This document shows positions 1 to 8,000 of a stretch of DNA of 12,222 bases, piece after piece. Source of the DNA: an uncultured Lachnospiraceae bacterium (lineage in GTDB: Bacteria; Bacillota_A; Clostridia; Lachnospirales; Lachnospiraceae); assembly GCA_910585855.1 (NCBI GenBank), contig CAJUGZ010000120.1:1-12222 (forward strand), given 5' to 3'. The translations under genes and the position numbers were made by a program. The notes under the pieces were generated by a model. The model was given only the letters and a program-made list of their open reading frames with translations. It was not told where the DNA came from and made no database searches. Position 1 is the stretch's first letter, and the number at the start of each line of letters is the position of its first letter.

Positions 1-144
1 TTGGCTGCCATGCGAGCGAATTGCGCTCCGGTCTGTCCGGTTGGATGCATGGAAAGGCAGAAGTCTTAGAACTTCTTACTTTTTGGAAACGTGGAACAGC
101 AGGCTGTCCACGGTTTTCGAATCTGGCGTCCTCCATCCAAAAAA
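1..144 (+). repeat. Repeat B, copy B1 (partial, cut by window edge)
   Basis: Non-coding repeat that matches the reverse complement of 11745-11880. Positions 57-104 are identical to the reverse complement of 11776-11823 (48 nt). The preceding 56 nt differ at about ten positions. The part after 104 is more diverged but ends with the same TCTGGCGTCCTCC motif (about 125-137). Only the arm corresponding to 11745-11880 is in the window; the rest would lie to the left. It lies beyond the 3' end of ylxM. Its boundary is not defined because no target duplication can be seen. Confidence 0.8.
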
Positions 145-204
145 CTTATAAAAGCTAAAAATTTTTTCAAGCAGAGTACCCCAAAATCCCAAAAAAGATC
201 TACC

Positions 205-248
205 CCAAGCCCGGAATAGACCTTCCTTTCGCTTTCAGCGTCCTCCTC
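205..248 (+). repeat. Repeat A, half copy A1 (right arm only)
   Basis: The stretch CGGAATAGACC then TTTCGCTTTCAGCGTCC matches the right arm of the two full A copies (near 856-887 and 5023-5054). No matching left arm is found in 145-200, so this is a truncated or decayed copy. It lies 16 bp beyond the ylxM stop codon, in the same orientation to the gene as the other copies. The rest of 145-264 is AT-rich with nothing else recognisable. Confidence 0.65.
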
Positions 249-264
249 AAAACAATAAATGGTT

Positions 265-609
265 TCAAAACTCCTGTATAATCTTCTGAGAAATCTCTTG
301 TATCTTCTCGATTCTCCCAACATCTCCGTCCTCTTTAAACTGCAAAGCCAAATGATTAATCTCTGAAACCATCTCCTGCGTCCGAAGAAACTTTTCAATT
401 AGATGCAGCTTTTCTTCATACCCAGCCAATATTTTATTGCACCGCCGAATCATATCATACACACCCTGCCGACTAATTCCATGCCCCTCGGCTACCTCAC
501 TAAGAGAATAATCATTCAACACAACTTCTTCATAAATACTCTTTTGATGCTCCGTCAAAAGCTCTCCATAAAAATCATATAAAAACGTCTGCTCTACAAT
601 CCTTTCCAA
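265..609 (-). CDS. ylxM: YlxM-family putative DNA-binding protein (UPF0122)
   Basis: A 114-residue protein of the YlxM/p13 family, which is usually encoded next to ffh and ftsY and is thought to modulate the signal recognition particle pathway. Residues about 34-60 form a sigma-region-4-like helix-turn-helix (SLSEVAEGHGISRQGVYDMI). The N-terminal block YDFYGELLTEHQ is typical of the family. The start is TTG at 609, chosen because MERIVEQ lines up with the usual family N-terminus; the GAGG upstream is only 2-3 nt away, so translation may be weak. It lies 283 bp downstream of ilvA, separated by repeat A2. ffh, the expected next gene, is not seen before the window edge. Role in SRP regulation is family knowledge, not visible here. 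Confidence 0.88.
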   Translation of the reverse strand: MERIVEQTFLYDFYGELLTEHQKSIYEEVVLNDYSLSEVAEGHGISRQGVYDMIRRCNKILAGYEEKLHLIEKFLRTQEMVSEINHLALQFKEDGDVGRIEKIQEISQKIIQEF

Positions 610-729
610 ATCCTCTACCCCAATCTAACAAAACATCCCAACCAAAGCACTTTAACTATCCAACATACTCTATCTCATCTACCAACAAAATTTCAAAATT
701 TCCAAAAACTTCGCTCCTCCGCTTAGCAC
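610..729. other. C-depleted leader between repeat A2 and ylxM
   Basis: Between the A2 repeat and ylxM the transcribed (minus) strand is built almost only of A, G and T: positions 601-712 have a single G on the plus strand. No terminator and no convincing promoter were found. An RNA made from it could form very few G-C pairs, so it should be a largely unstructured leader. Confidence 0.5.
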
Positions 730-890
730 ACAGTCGAAAGCGAAGGGGACTCTATACAGAGTCATCATTTTCCATCGGCACTTAGACTCTGTGTTGCTGT
801 GTTTTAGCGTCTTAGTGTCCGCTATGAAAGCAGGAAATGCTAAGCGAAAGCGGGCTCGGAATAGAACTCCCTTCGGCTTTCGGCGTCCCC
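730..890. repeat. Repeat A, full copy A2 (palindromic, structured)
   Basis: Long imperfect palindrome. The outer arms are 735-755 and 861-882, complementary at about 17 of 21 positions. An inner stem pairs GGCACTTAGAC (777-787) with GTCTTAGTGTCC (809-820). A GC-GAAA-GC hairpin follows at 844-851. The sequence matches A3 (4901-5055) along its whole length, including GTGTCCGCTATGAAA, GAAATGCTAAG, GCTCGGAATAG and the terminal TTTCGGCGTCC. It begins 3 bp beyond the ilvA stop codon. It could be a MITE-like mobile repeat or a structured 3' RNA element; neither is a family I can name. Confidence 0.8.
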
Positions 891-892
891 CT

Positions 893-2113
893 CTACATAT
901 AAATTCCTTTTGGCTGCACCAGTTTCGGTCGATACCCTCCTTTATCCAGCGCCTCAACAATCTCTTCCTTATGCTCCACTCCAAAGGCTTCCATTGTAAT
1001 CCGAAGTTCCACCGCCGCATTTCGATTGATGCTGACAAACTGATTATGTTCTAACTTAATAATATTTCCCTGCAGCTCAGCAATAATCTGTGAAACCTTT
1101 ACCAATTCTCCCGGCTTATCAGGAAGCAGCACAGAAACTGTAAATACACGTCCTCTTTGTATCAGCCCATTCTGTACCACAGAAGACATCGTAATCACAT
1201 CCATATTTCCCCCGCTTAAAATTGCTACAATTTTCTTTTTTTTCACGTCTAGCTGCTTTAGTGCCGCTACTGTAAGCAAACCAGAATTTTCCACAATCAT
1301 CTTATGATTTTCCACCATATCCAAAAAAGTAACAATCAAATCCTCATCGGGTACAGTCAAAATTCCGTCCAAATTTTCCTGAATATAAGGAAAAATTTTA
1401 CTTCCCGGTGTCTGCACTGCCGTTCCATCTGCAATCGTATTGACACTAGGAAGCGTCACTACTTCTCCTTTTTCCAGAGAAGCCTGCATACAAGCCGCCC
1501 CTTTTGGTTCTACTCCAATCACTTGAATCTTTGGATTTAACAATTTTGTCAAAGTAGAAACCCCGGTCGCCAATCCACCTCCTCCAATCGGTACTAAAAT
1601 ATAGTCCACCGTAGGAAGTTCCTTAAAAATCTCCATTGCAATCGTACCCTGCCCGGTTGCCACATCCAAATCATCAAAAGGATGAATAAAGGTAAGCCCC
1701 TGCTCCTCTGCCAGTTCCAGTGCATGAGCACATGCCTCATCATAGACATCCCCATAAAGAATTACCTCTGCTCCATATCCCTTTGTACGATTTACTTTAA
1801 TCAAAGGCGTCGTTGTAGGCATTACAATCACTGCCCGACATCCATAAGCCTTTGCTGCATAGGCAACCCCCTGTGCATGATTTCCTGCCGAAGCAGTAAT
1901 CAGCCCCTTTTCCTTCTCTTCCTCACTCAATGTACTAATCTTATAATATGCCCCTCTTAACTTATAAGCCCCGGTCATCTGCATATTTTCTGGCTTAAAA
2001 TATACCTTATTTCCCGTCAGCTTAGAAAAATAATCACTGTACACCAGCTTTGTTTCCAGCGTTACCTGCTTTACAATCTCACTTGCTTCTTCAAATTTCT
2101 CCAATGTCATCAT
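893..2113 (-). CDS. ilvA: Threonine ammonia-lyase (threonine dehydratase), ACT-domain form
   Basis: A 406-residue PLP enzyme that deaminates L-threonine to 2-oxobutanoate and ammonia, feeding isoleucine or propionate metabolism in the cytoplasm. PLP-binding Lys51 sits in TGAYKLRGA. SAGNHAQG (75-82) is the substrate loop and GGGGLATG (177-184) the phosphate-binding loop; SGGN follows at 300-303. Residues about 324-402 form one ACT domain. This architecture matches the short TdcB/IlvA form of about 400 residues, not the 500-residue two-ACT form. The start ATG 2113 has AAGGAAGGG upstream; the next codon is also ATG. It lies 16 bp after ftsY and is probably co-transcribed with it. Repeat A2 abuts its stop codon. 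Whether it is biosynthetic or catabolic cannot be told from sequence; tdcB is the alternative symbol. Confidence 0.93.
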   Translation of the reverse strand: MMTLEKFEEASEIVKQVTLETKLVYSDYFSKLTGNKVYFKPENMQMTGAYKLRGAYYKISTLSEEEKEKGLITASAGNHAQGVAYAAKAYGCRAVIVMPTTTPLIKVNRTKGYGAEVILYGDVYDEACAHALELAEEQGLTFIHPFDDLDVATGQGTIAMEIFKELPTVDYILVPIGGGGLATGVSTLTKLLNPKIQVIGVEPKGAACMQASLEKGEVVTLPSVNTIADGTAVQTPGSKIFPYIQENLDGILTVPDEDLIVTFLDMVENHKMIVENSGLLTVAALKQLDVKKKKIVAILSGGNMDVITMSSVVQNGLIQRGRVFTVSVLLPDKPGELVKVSQIIAELQGNIIKLEHNQFVSINRNAAVELRITMEAFGVEHKEEIVEALDKGGYRPKLVQPKGIYM

Positions 2114-2129
2114 TTTACTTTACCCTTCC

Positions 2130-3059
2130 TTAATTCCCATTATCAAACAGTGCATTTACAAAATCATCTGCATGAAATTTCTGCAAATCATCAATCTTTT
2201 CTCCAACTCCAATATATTTTACAGGAATCCCATACTCTGACTGAATCGCAACCGCAATCCCTCCCTTTGCCGTCCCGTCCAGTTTCGTAAGAATAATCCC
2301 TGTAATATTCGCCGCTTCCTTAAACTGCTTTAACTGAGAAAGTGCATTTTGCCCGGTCGTCCCATCCAATACCACCAAAGTTTCCCGATAAGCATCAGGA
2401 TACTCCCGATCAATCACACGATCAATCTTTTTTAACTCCTCCATCAAATTCTTTTTATTATGCAGCCTCCCTGCCGTATCACAAATCAGCACATCCGCAT
2501 GTCTAGACTTCGCCGCCGCAACCGCATCAAATATAACCGCTGCGGGATCAGACCCCTCCTGCTGAGCAATCAAATCCACATTCGCCCGATGCGCCCACTC
2601 GGCAAGCTGCTCAATCGCCGCTGCCCGAAACGTATCCGCAGCCGCTACAATCACTTTCTTTCCTTCATCCTTAAGCTGTCCAGCAAGTTTTCCAACCGAA
2701 GTTGTCTTTCCCACACCATTTACCCCAATCACCAATACAATCGACTTGCGGTTCTCAAACTCATATGCATTTTCTCCCAAATCCATCTGCTCCTTTATAC
2801 TGCTAATCAAAAACTCCTTACAGGCAGCAGGATCTTTTATCCGATTCTCCTTTACCTTCTCCTTTAATTTCTCCATAATCGCAGTCGTAGCATTAATTCC
2901 AATATCCCCCATAATCAAAGTTTCTTCCAGTTCCTCATAAAAATCATCATCAATACTAGAAAACCCTCGAAAAATAGAATCCACACCAGCTACAATATTA
3001 TCCCTAGTCTTAGCCAGACCAGCCACAAGCCTTCCAAAAAACCCTTTCTTTTCACCCAT
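2130..3059 (-). CDS. ftsY: Signal recognition particle receptor FtsY
   Basis: SRP GTPase that docks Ffh-bound ribosomes at the membrane for co-translational insertion. From Met3059 the protein has 309 residues, with a short N-terminal region instead of the long acidic A domain of enterobacteria, as is usual in Firmicutes. An N domain is followed by the G domain: P-loop GVNGVGKTT (about 112-120), DTFRAAA (about 142-148), DTAGR (about 194-198), TKLDGTAKGG (about 258-267) and GVGEKIDDLQKF near the C-terminus. ATG 3059 is preferred over ATG 3080: it gives the family-like MGEKKGFFGRLV and has GAAGGGG 8 nt upstream, whereas the upstream ATG has AGG immediately next to it. It normally follows smc directly; here a TnpB element lies between. 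Confidence 0.95.
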   Translation of the reverse strand: MGEKKGFFGRLVAGLAKTRDNIVAGVDSIFRGFSSIDDDFYEELEETLIMGDIGINATTAIMEKLKEKVKENRIKDPAACKEFLISSIKEQMDLGENAYEFENRKSIVLVIGVNGVGKTTSVGKLAGQLKDEGKKVIVAAADTFRAAAIEQLAEWAHRANVDLIAQQEGSDPAAVIFDAVAAAKSRHADVLICDTAGRLHNKKNLMEELKKIDRVIDREYPDAYRETLVVLDGTTGQNALSQLKQFKEAANITGIILTKLDGTAKGGIAVAIQSEYGIPVKYIGVGEKIDDLQKFHADDFVNALFDNGN

Positions 3060-3127
3060 TCTACCAGCCCCTTCTCTCATCCTTAATCTTCATTACACCA
3101 ACTCACAAAATCTATCTGCTACTCAAA

Positions 3128-3149
3128 ATATGGACAAAAATACCCATAT
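3128..3149 (-). repeat. Small inverted repeat between the tnpB element and ftsY
   Basis: Minus-strand ATATGG and CCATAT (6 bp each) flank a 10-nt T-rich loop. It is either a weak hairpin at the right end of the insertion or part of the original ftsY leader. There is only a short T run after it, so terminator function is doubtful. Confidence 0.35.
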
Positions 3150-3156
3150 CGAGAAA

Positions 3157-3300
3157 TTGAAAGTTTTCACAAACATTTCTTACTGTTTCATTGTGTATGC
3201 TTTTGTATGAAATCACTCCAAATACTACTCACAAGTTCTTGTACACTCCACAGTCGTAAATTCCCGATTCAGCCATCGGTACATCCCTACAAATGCTTTA
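3157..3300 (-). ncRNA. Putative right end / guide RNA (omega-RNA) region of the TnpB element
   Basis: IS200/IS605-type TnpB proteins use a guide RNA made from the 3' end of tnpB and the element's right end; this is family knowledge. The 144 nt after the tnpB stop have small stem-loops on the minus strand: ACAAG-AA-CTTGT, TTTCAT...ATGAAA and AAACA...TGTTT. They end with CTTTCAA at about 3157-3163. TCAA is the right cleavage tetranucleotide of IS608-like elements, so 3157 is a candidate right end. The guide would then read TTTCTCGATATGGG into the flank. The exact 5' end, possibly inside tnpB, and 3' end are not determined. Confidence 0.4.
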
Positions 3301-4473
3301 TCATGCTATTTTGTAAGTTCTTGCATCTCTCAGATTCAAACTGGCATTGAAATCCCTGTCCGCATGATATCCACATGGACAACGATAGACTCTGTCAGAA
3401 AGTTTCAAATCTTTCTTGATGCATCCACACGCATGGCAAAGTCTACTGGATGGATACCACCGATCAACGATTCTTCGTTCGATTCCCAACTCTTTGCACT
3501 TTGCTTCCAATTTTCTCCTAAATTCATAAAATTTCTGGGAAGCAACTGCTTTGGAAAGATGGTGATTCTTCATCATACCCGATACATTTAAATCTTCTAT
3601 TGTAATATAAGATGGCTTGGTTTTTACTATCTCATTCACACATTTATTAATGTAGTCGGTACGAATCTGATTCATTCTTTGATGAAGTTTCTGTACCTTT
3701 AAGACCTGTTTTTGGATATTTTGCCGAGTAGCTTCTCCTTTCTTTCGATTCCTGCGTTTCTTAAAGTCTTCATATTTCCTTGAAAGACAACGCTGTTCTC
3801 TTTTTAACTTCTTTTCTAATTTTTTAACGGTCTTGGTTCGATTGATATTTTTCTTTACCATACCATTACTTACAGTGGCAAACACTTTGATGCCCAAATC
3901 AATCCCTAATCCAAAACCGTGACATTTTGGTTTTTCTATATCTGGCATATCCACCAAGACCGACACATAATATCGACCTGCTTTACGAGAAACCGTACCG
4001 CTTTTGATCACATACCCTTGTTTGGAAACGGGCAGATAGCCCTTTTCTTTTAGCCTGACCCATCCAAGCGTGGGGATTTTGATACGATGTCTTTCACATG
4101 GGATCACCGTTTTTGCATCATTCTTGACAAAATACATCGTTCCATCCGACTGACTCTTTTTCTTGAATTTAGGAAATCCGCTTTGCTGTTGAAAAAATCG
4201 TTTCCATGCTTTTTCTGCGTTCATGATACTTTGTTTCACCGATTTTGAGCTGACCTCTTTTATCCATGTGTATTCTGGATTACTAGGGAGAAAGCAGTGA
4301 TTCAACCATTTTGAAAAATCCATACCAGATAGGAATTTCTTTTGCTTTTCATAAAATTCTTTATTATGGGCAAGATAAAAGTTATAGACAAACCTGCATG
4401 TGCCAATAGTTTGATGGATCTTCTGCATCTGTTCTGGTGTTGGTTTGATTTCCGTCTTGAAACTCTTCCACAA
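3301..4473 (-). CDS. tnpB: TnpB, RNA-guided nuclease of IS200/IS605 family
   Basis: A 390-residue TnpB/OrfB protein. The family consists of RuvC nucleases, ancestral to Cas12, that use a guide RNA from the element's right end to cut DNA next to a short TAM. An N-terminal helix-turn-helix-like domain starts with KTEIKPTPEQ. RuvC residues are all present: D192 in GLGIDLG, E293 in ITIEDLNV and D372/D374 in ADRDFNASLNL. A zinc ribbon has C346-x2-C349 and C365-x-C367. No frameshift is seen, so it may be active. The start is TTG 4473 with AGGAGG about 9 nt upstream. The protein ends at TYKIA, whereas many homologues carry a short extra tail; such a tail can be read in another frame after the stop. 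No tnpA partner is present. Confidence 0.93.
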   Translation of the reverse strand: MWKSFKTEIKPTPEQMQKIHQTIGTCRFVYNFYLAHNKEFYEKQKKFLSGMDFSKWLNHCFLPSNPEYTWIKEVSSKSVKQSIMNAEKAWKRFFQQQSGFPKFKKKSQSDGTMYFVKNDAKTVIPCERHRIKIPTLGWVRLKEKGYLPVSKQGYVIKSGTVSRKAGRYYVSVLVDMPDIEKPKCHGFGLGIDLGIKVFATVSNGMVKKNINRTKTVKKLEKKLKREQRCLSRKYEDFKKRRNRKKGEATRQNIQKQVLKVQKLHQRMNQIRTDYINKCVNEIVKTKPSYITIEDLNVSGMMKNHHLSKAVASQKFYEFRRKLEAKCKELGIERRIVDRWYPSSRLCHACGCIKKDLKLSDRVYRCPCGYHADRDFNASLNLRDARTYKIA

Positions 4474-4581
4474 TTTCTATATCCTCCTCTGTTTTTCTCT
4501 TTCCTTCCTCCATACATGCCAAATCGTTTCCCTTCCAAAATGGTTTTAAAAATACAACCTCATTTTTCAAATCAACCATTT

Positions 4582-4598
4582 GGTTTCAGATCGAAACC
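4582..4598. repeat. Left-end hairpin of the TnpB element
   Basis: A perfect 6-bp inverted repeat (GGTTTC / GAAACC) with a 5-nt loop lies about 110 bp upstream of the tnpB start. IS200/IS605 ends carry such subterminal hairpins, recognised as single-stranded DNA. A longer imperfect pair, CCAAAATGGTT near 4535 and AACCATTTGG near 4575, overlaps its inner side. Confidence 0.4.
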
Positions 4599-4645
4599 CT
4601 TACAAAAATAACAACCTCTCTTCTATCCTTCTTGATTTATCATGA

Positions 4646-4885
4646 GTAATATTTCATGTGTTCACAGAGAAATCCTCCTCACTTTTATAAACACATTCTA
4701 TCACATAGCAACCGATTTATCTATGTTTTTATTAACTTAAATATTCTCTCTCCAACCAAACTCAACTCTTCCACGCTATACTCCGAAAAAACCAGCCATC
4801 ACTCCAATCAAAACTTTTTCACTCTAAAATACACAACCAAAAACTAAAAGAAAGCCTACACCAAACCACCAACTTTGTTATAATC
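4646..4885. other. Non-coding flank between the tnpB element and repeat A3
   Basis: No gene is seen. The minus strand has a GAGGAGG ribosome-binding-like motif near 4670-4677 that leads only to a tiny frame (MKYYS then stop at the element end). A possible promoter precedes it: TTGCTA, 16 bp, TATAAA, or an extended TG-A-TAGAAT. An inverted repeat ACATAG/CTATGT lies near 4683-4706. Positions 4741-4880 have only six G on the plus strand, so the minus strand is C-poor. The orphan ribosome binding site may belong to a short frame split by the insertion. Confidence 0.35.
4816..4860 (+). repeat. Decayed direct copy of the repeat A3 left end
   Basis: These 45 nt match 4886-4930, 70 bp away, at 34 positions by my count. 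All 11 differences are transitions. The second copy is the left end of the intact A3 element. This one has no matching right arm, so it looks like a relic of an earlier or nested insertion, or of a local duplication. Confidence 0.6.
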
Positions 4886-4900
4886 TTTTCACTCTGGAAT

Positions 4901-5055
4901 ACACAGCCAAAAGCCAAAGGGAGGTCTATGCAGGGTTATCATTTCCCGTCGGCACTTAGGCACGGTACTTTCGTGCCTTATGTGTCCGCTATGAAAATAA
5001 GAAATGCTAAGTGAAAGCAGGCTCGGAATAGACCTCCCTTTGTCTTTCGGCGTCC
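4901..5055. repeat. Repeat A, full copy A3 (palindromic, structured)
   Basis: Best-preserved A copy. The outer arms 4910-4929 and 5028-5047 are complementary at 19 of 20 positions. An inner hairpin pairs GGCACG (4959-4964) with CGTGCC around a 7-nt loop, extended by GGCAC...GTGTCC. Compared with A2, paired positions change together: CAAAGGG/CCCTTTG against CGAAGGG/CCCTTCG in the outer stem, and GGC/GCC against GAC/GTC in the inner stem. The right end TTTCGGCGTCCTG is partly duplicated at 5059-5071. It lies within about 35 bp of the smc stop codon. Confidence 0.82.
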
Positions 5056-5088
5056 TGCTTTCGGCATCCTGTCTGCCACAAAGAAATT

Positions 5089-8000
5089 TTAAGAGCGGTC
5101 AGCATCTTTGAAATCCACAGAGATCAATGTAGAAACCCCCTTCTCCTGCATCGTAATCCCATAAAGCCGATCCGCCGCCGCCATAGTCCCTTTCCGATGT
5201 GTAATCACAATAAACTGCGTGTACTCCGTAAGTTTATGCAGATATGCAGCATACCGCCCCACATTCGAATCATCCAAAGCTGCCTCAATCTCATCTAAAA
5301 GGCAAAAAGGAGACGGCTTTAAATTCTGTATAGCAAACAGCAGTGCAATCGCCGTCAAAGCCTTTTCCCCACCAGAAAGTTGCATCATATTTTGCAGTTT
5401 CTTTCCAGGAGGCTGTGAAATAATGTGAATTCCTGCCTCTAAAATATCCTCTCCTTCCACCAACGAAAGGGAACCCTTTCCACCGCCAAACAATTCCTGA
5501 AACACACGCTGAAACTCTTCCTGAATCTTTTGAAATTCTTCCAGAAACTGTGTCCGCATCCCGGTATCTAATTCTGCAATAATCCGAATCAATGTCTGTT
5601 CTGCCTCAACCAAATCCTGATGCTGTGCCTTTAAAAAGTGATATCGCTCTGATACTTCTTTAAAATCCTCAATCGCATTGACATTTACCGTTCCAAGATT
5701 TCGAATCTGCGTTTTTAAAAAAGCAATCTGACGTTTTCGCTCCGAAACTCCCAGATCCGACTCTCTAAAAAATTCGGCTGCTTCTGTCTGTGTCAATTCG
5801 TATTCATTCCAAATATAATCCACACTATGCATCAGTATTTCTTCCATCTTCTCTTTCTGGCTCTGCAGACGAAACTGTTCTTTCTCCAAAGCAGAAATCT
5901 GTTCCGCTAACTTCTCTCTCTTCTGCACACTGTCTTTTTGCTTTTCTGCCAGTTTTTCTGACTCCTGCTTTCTGCTCTCTAACCTTTCCTTCTGTAGTTG
6001 AATCTGCTTTTCTAGATCCGTTATCATCTGTCTAATCTGAACAATCTGTGCTTCTTTTTGCTGCATCGTCTGTACTGCCTGTTTTCTTTGTTCCGTCAAA
6101 GCATTCTGCTCTTCTGTCAGTTTTCCAATCTCTTTACTAATACGGTTCAAATTTTCCTTGACAAATACCTCCTTCTGCTGATCAGAAGAGTACTCCATAC
6201 GAAACTGCTCTAAAAGACGTGCCTGTTCTCCCTCTTTTTGACGAAGTTCTTCTGCCTGCTGACCGCTCTTTTGAATTTCTTCTTCTAACCGGTTATTTTC
6301 CTGCTGATACCAGATTAACTGCTGATTCAGTGTTTCTAAATTTTCCCGAATTTCTGCCGTCTGCTGTTCGATTGCTTTACTTTCTTTACTATAAGATTGA
6401 TACTCCTGTGCTTTTGCAGTTTTTTCCTCTTGAATACGGTTATAATCTATTTTTTCCGTATTCTGCAAAATATAATTCTCTTGAAGCATCTGTTGAGTTC
6501 TCTCCTGCGCTTCTTTATTCCGGCTGTCTGCTGCAAGTCCCTCTCGAATCGCCTGTCGTACTCCTTCCAAACTTCGATCAATCGCCGTTTCTTTCTCTTC
6601 CAGCTCCTCAATTTCTCTCCTTCTGCTCAATAAATTGCTGCTGTTTTTAAATGCACCTCCTGTTATCGATCCGCCTGCACTAAAAAGCTCTCCCTCCAAT
6701 GTCACAATCCGAAGAGTATACTGATACTTTTTTGCAAGTGCAAGTGCATGATCCATCTGATCGACAACAAGAACTCTTCCTAATAACTGTTTTGCTATCT
6801 TTTGACAGCCCTCTTGTGCTTCTACCAAATCACTGGCAGTTCCAATTACTCCCAGCTCTTGAAATACAAAAGGATCAAAAGATGTCTTCTGTATCCGAAT
6901 TCCGTCAAGCGGCAGAAAAGTAGCTCGTCCAAACTGATTTTCTTTTAAATAAATAATCAGTTCCTTTGCCGTCTGCTCTTTATCTGTAACCACATTTTGA
7001 ATACTGCCGCCAAGTGCAATCTCTATCGCCGTTTCATAGCGTTTTTCTGTTTTAATAATATCCGCCACTACACCGATAATTCCGCTCTTTTTATTTTTTA
7101 GGTCCATAATCCGCCGAATACTGTTTCCGTATCCATCATAGCGTTCTGTTAAATTTTTTAATGATTCCAAACGGGAATGTACCATATGAAATTCTTGCTG
7201 CAGCCGATTTTTTTTCTGTTCTAACTCTGCCACTTGTTCCCTTTGCTGCTTGACTTTTTGCAGATAATCAGCATTTTTCTCTTCCAATTCAGCAATCATT
7301 TGATTTCTTTGATCCAATTTTTCCTGACAAGCGGCTTCTTTTTGCTCCCAAACCGCCTCTTGGCTTTTTAACTGCAGTATTTTGCTGTTTAACTCTGCTT
7401 TTCGGATCTGGATCTGTTCTAACATCGTTTCATAACGCTGTATTTTCGTCTTTACAGTTGCCTTTTCATTTAAAAGAAAAATCACACGATTGCGGCTTTC
7501 CTCTGCCTGACAGAGATGTTCTTCTATCTGTTTTGTCAAATTGTCCTGTTGTGCTTTTGCCTTTTGCTGCTTTTTTTCCGCCTCAGACAATAACTGATCC
7601 AACTTCGCTTTTTCCTCTGTATAATTCTCTTTTTCCTGTCTATGCTCTTTTAATTCCTTTGCAATCTGCTCCACTCGAAGCGTTGTGCTTTTATCCTGCA
7701 CCTGTGTACTGCGAATCTGTTCCTGCAGCAGGCGAATCTCACCCTCTGCCTTTTCTGCTTCCATCTGCCGATTCGAAATTTGGGTCTGCTCCTGTTCTGC
7801 TACTTGTTTCTTTTTTTGCAGTTCCCGTTCTAACTCTTCATATTCTATTCGGCTTTTCTCCTGCTTCTGCTTTGAATCCTTCCATTCTTCCTCTGCAATA
7901 GCAAATTTCTTTTCTAATTCCTCTGTCTGCTGCCGCAGACTTTTGCTCTCCTGCAAAAAAACATTGATTTCCTGCAGTTTTAATTCCTCTTTTAAATGCA

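Larger units (their letters stand above)
3157..4645 (-). mobile_element. TnpB-only IS200/IS605-type element (IS1341-like), tentative ends
   Basis: The element holds one gene, tnpB; no Y1 transposase tnpA is present on either strand. Tentative ends are TCAA (minus strand, 3160-3157) on the right and TTAC (minus strand, 4649-4646) on the left. This pair is known from IS608, where TTAC is the target and stays outside. A hairpin lies inside each end. The left hairpin (4582-4598) is farther from the end than usual, so the left boundary is weak. It interrupts the normally adjacent smc and ftsY. Without tnpA it could move only with a transposase supplied in trans. Confidence 0.5.

Noticed and set aside
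1..144. Shared reading frame in B1 and B2 (SGWMH, AEVLELLTFWKRGTAG)
   Set aside because: It has no start codon or ribosome binding site in B1. The shared peptide follows from the near-identical DNA, and the differences are not mainly synonymous.
679..1038. 119-codon minus-strand frame over repeat A2 and the ilvA end
   Set aside because: Overlaps ilvA in another frame and translates the repeat; no family resemblance.
4382..4579. Small frames upstream of tnpB as a possible tnpA remnant
   Set aside because: No HUH or Y1 motif; they overlap tnpB in other frames.
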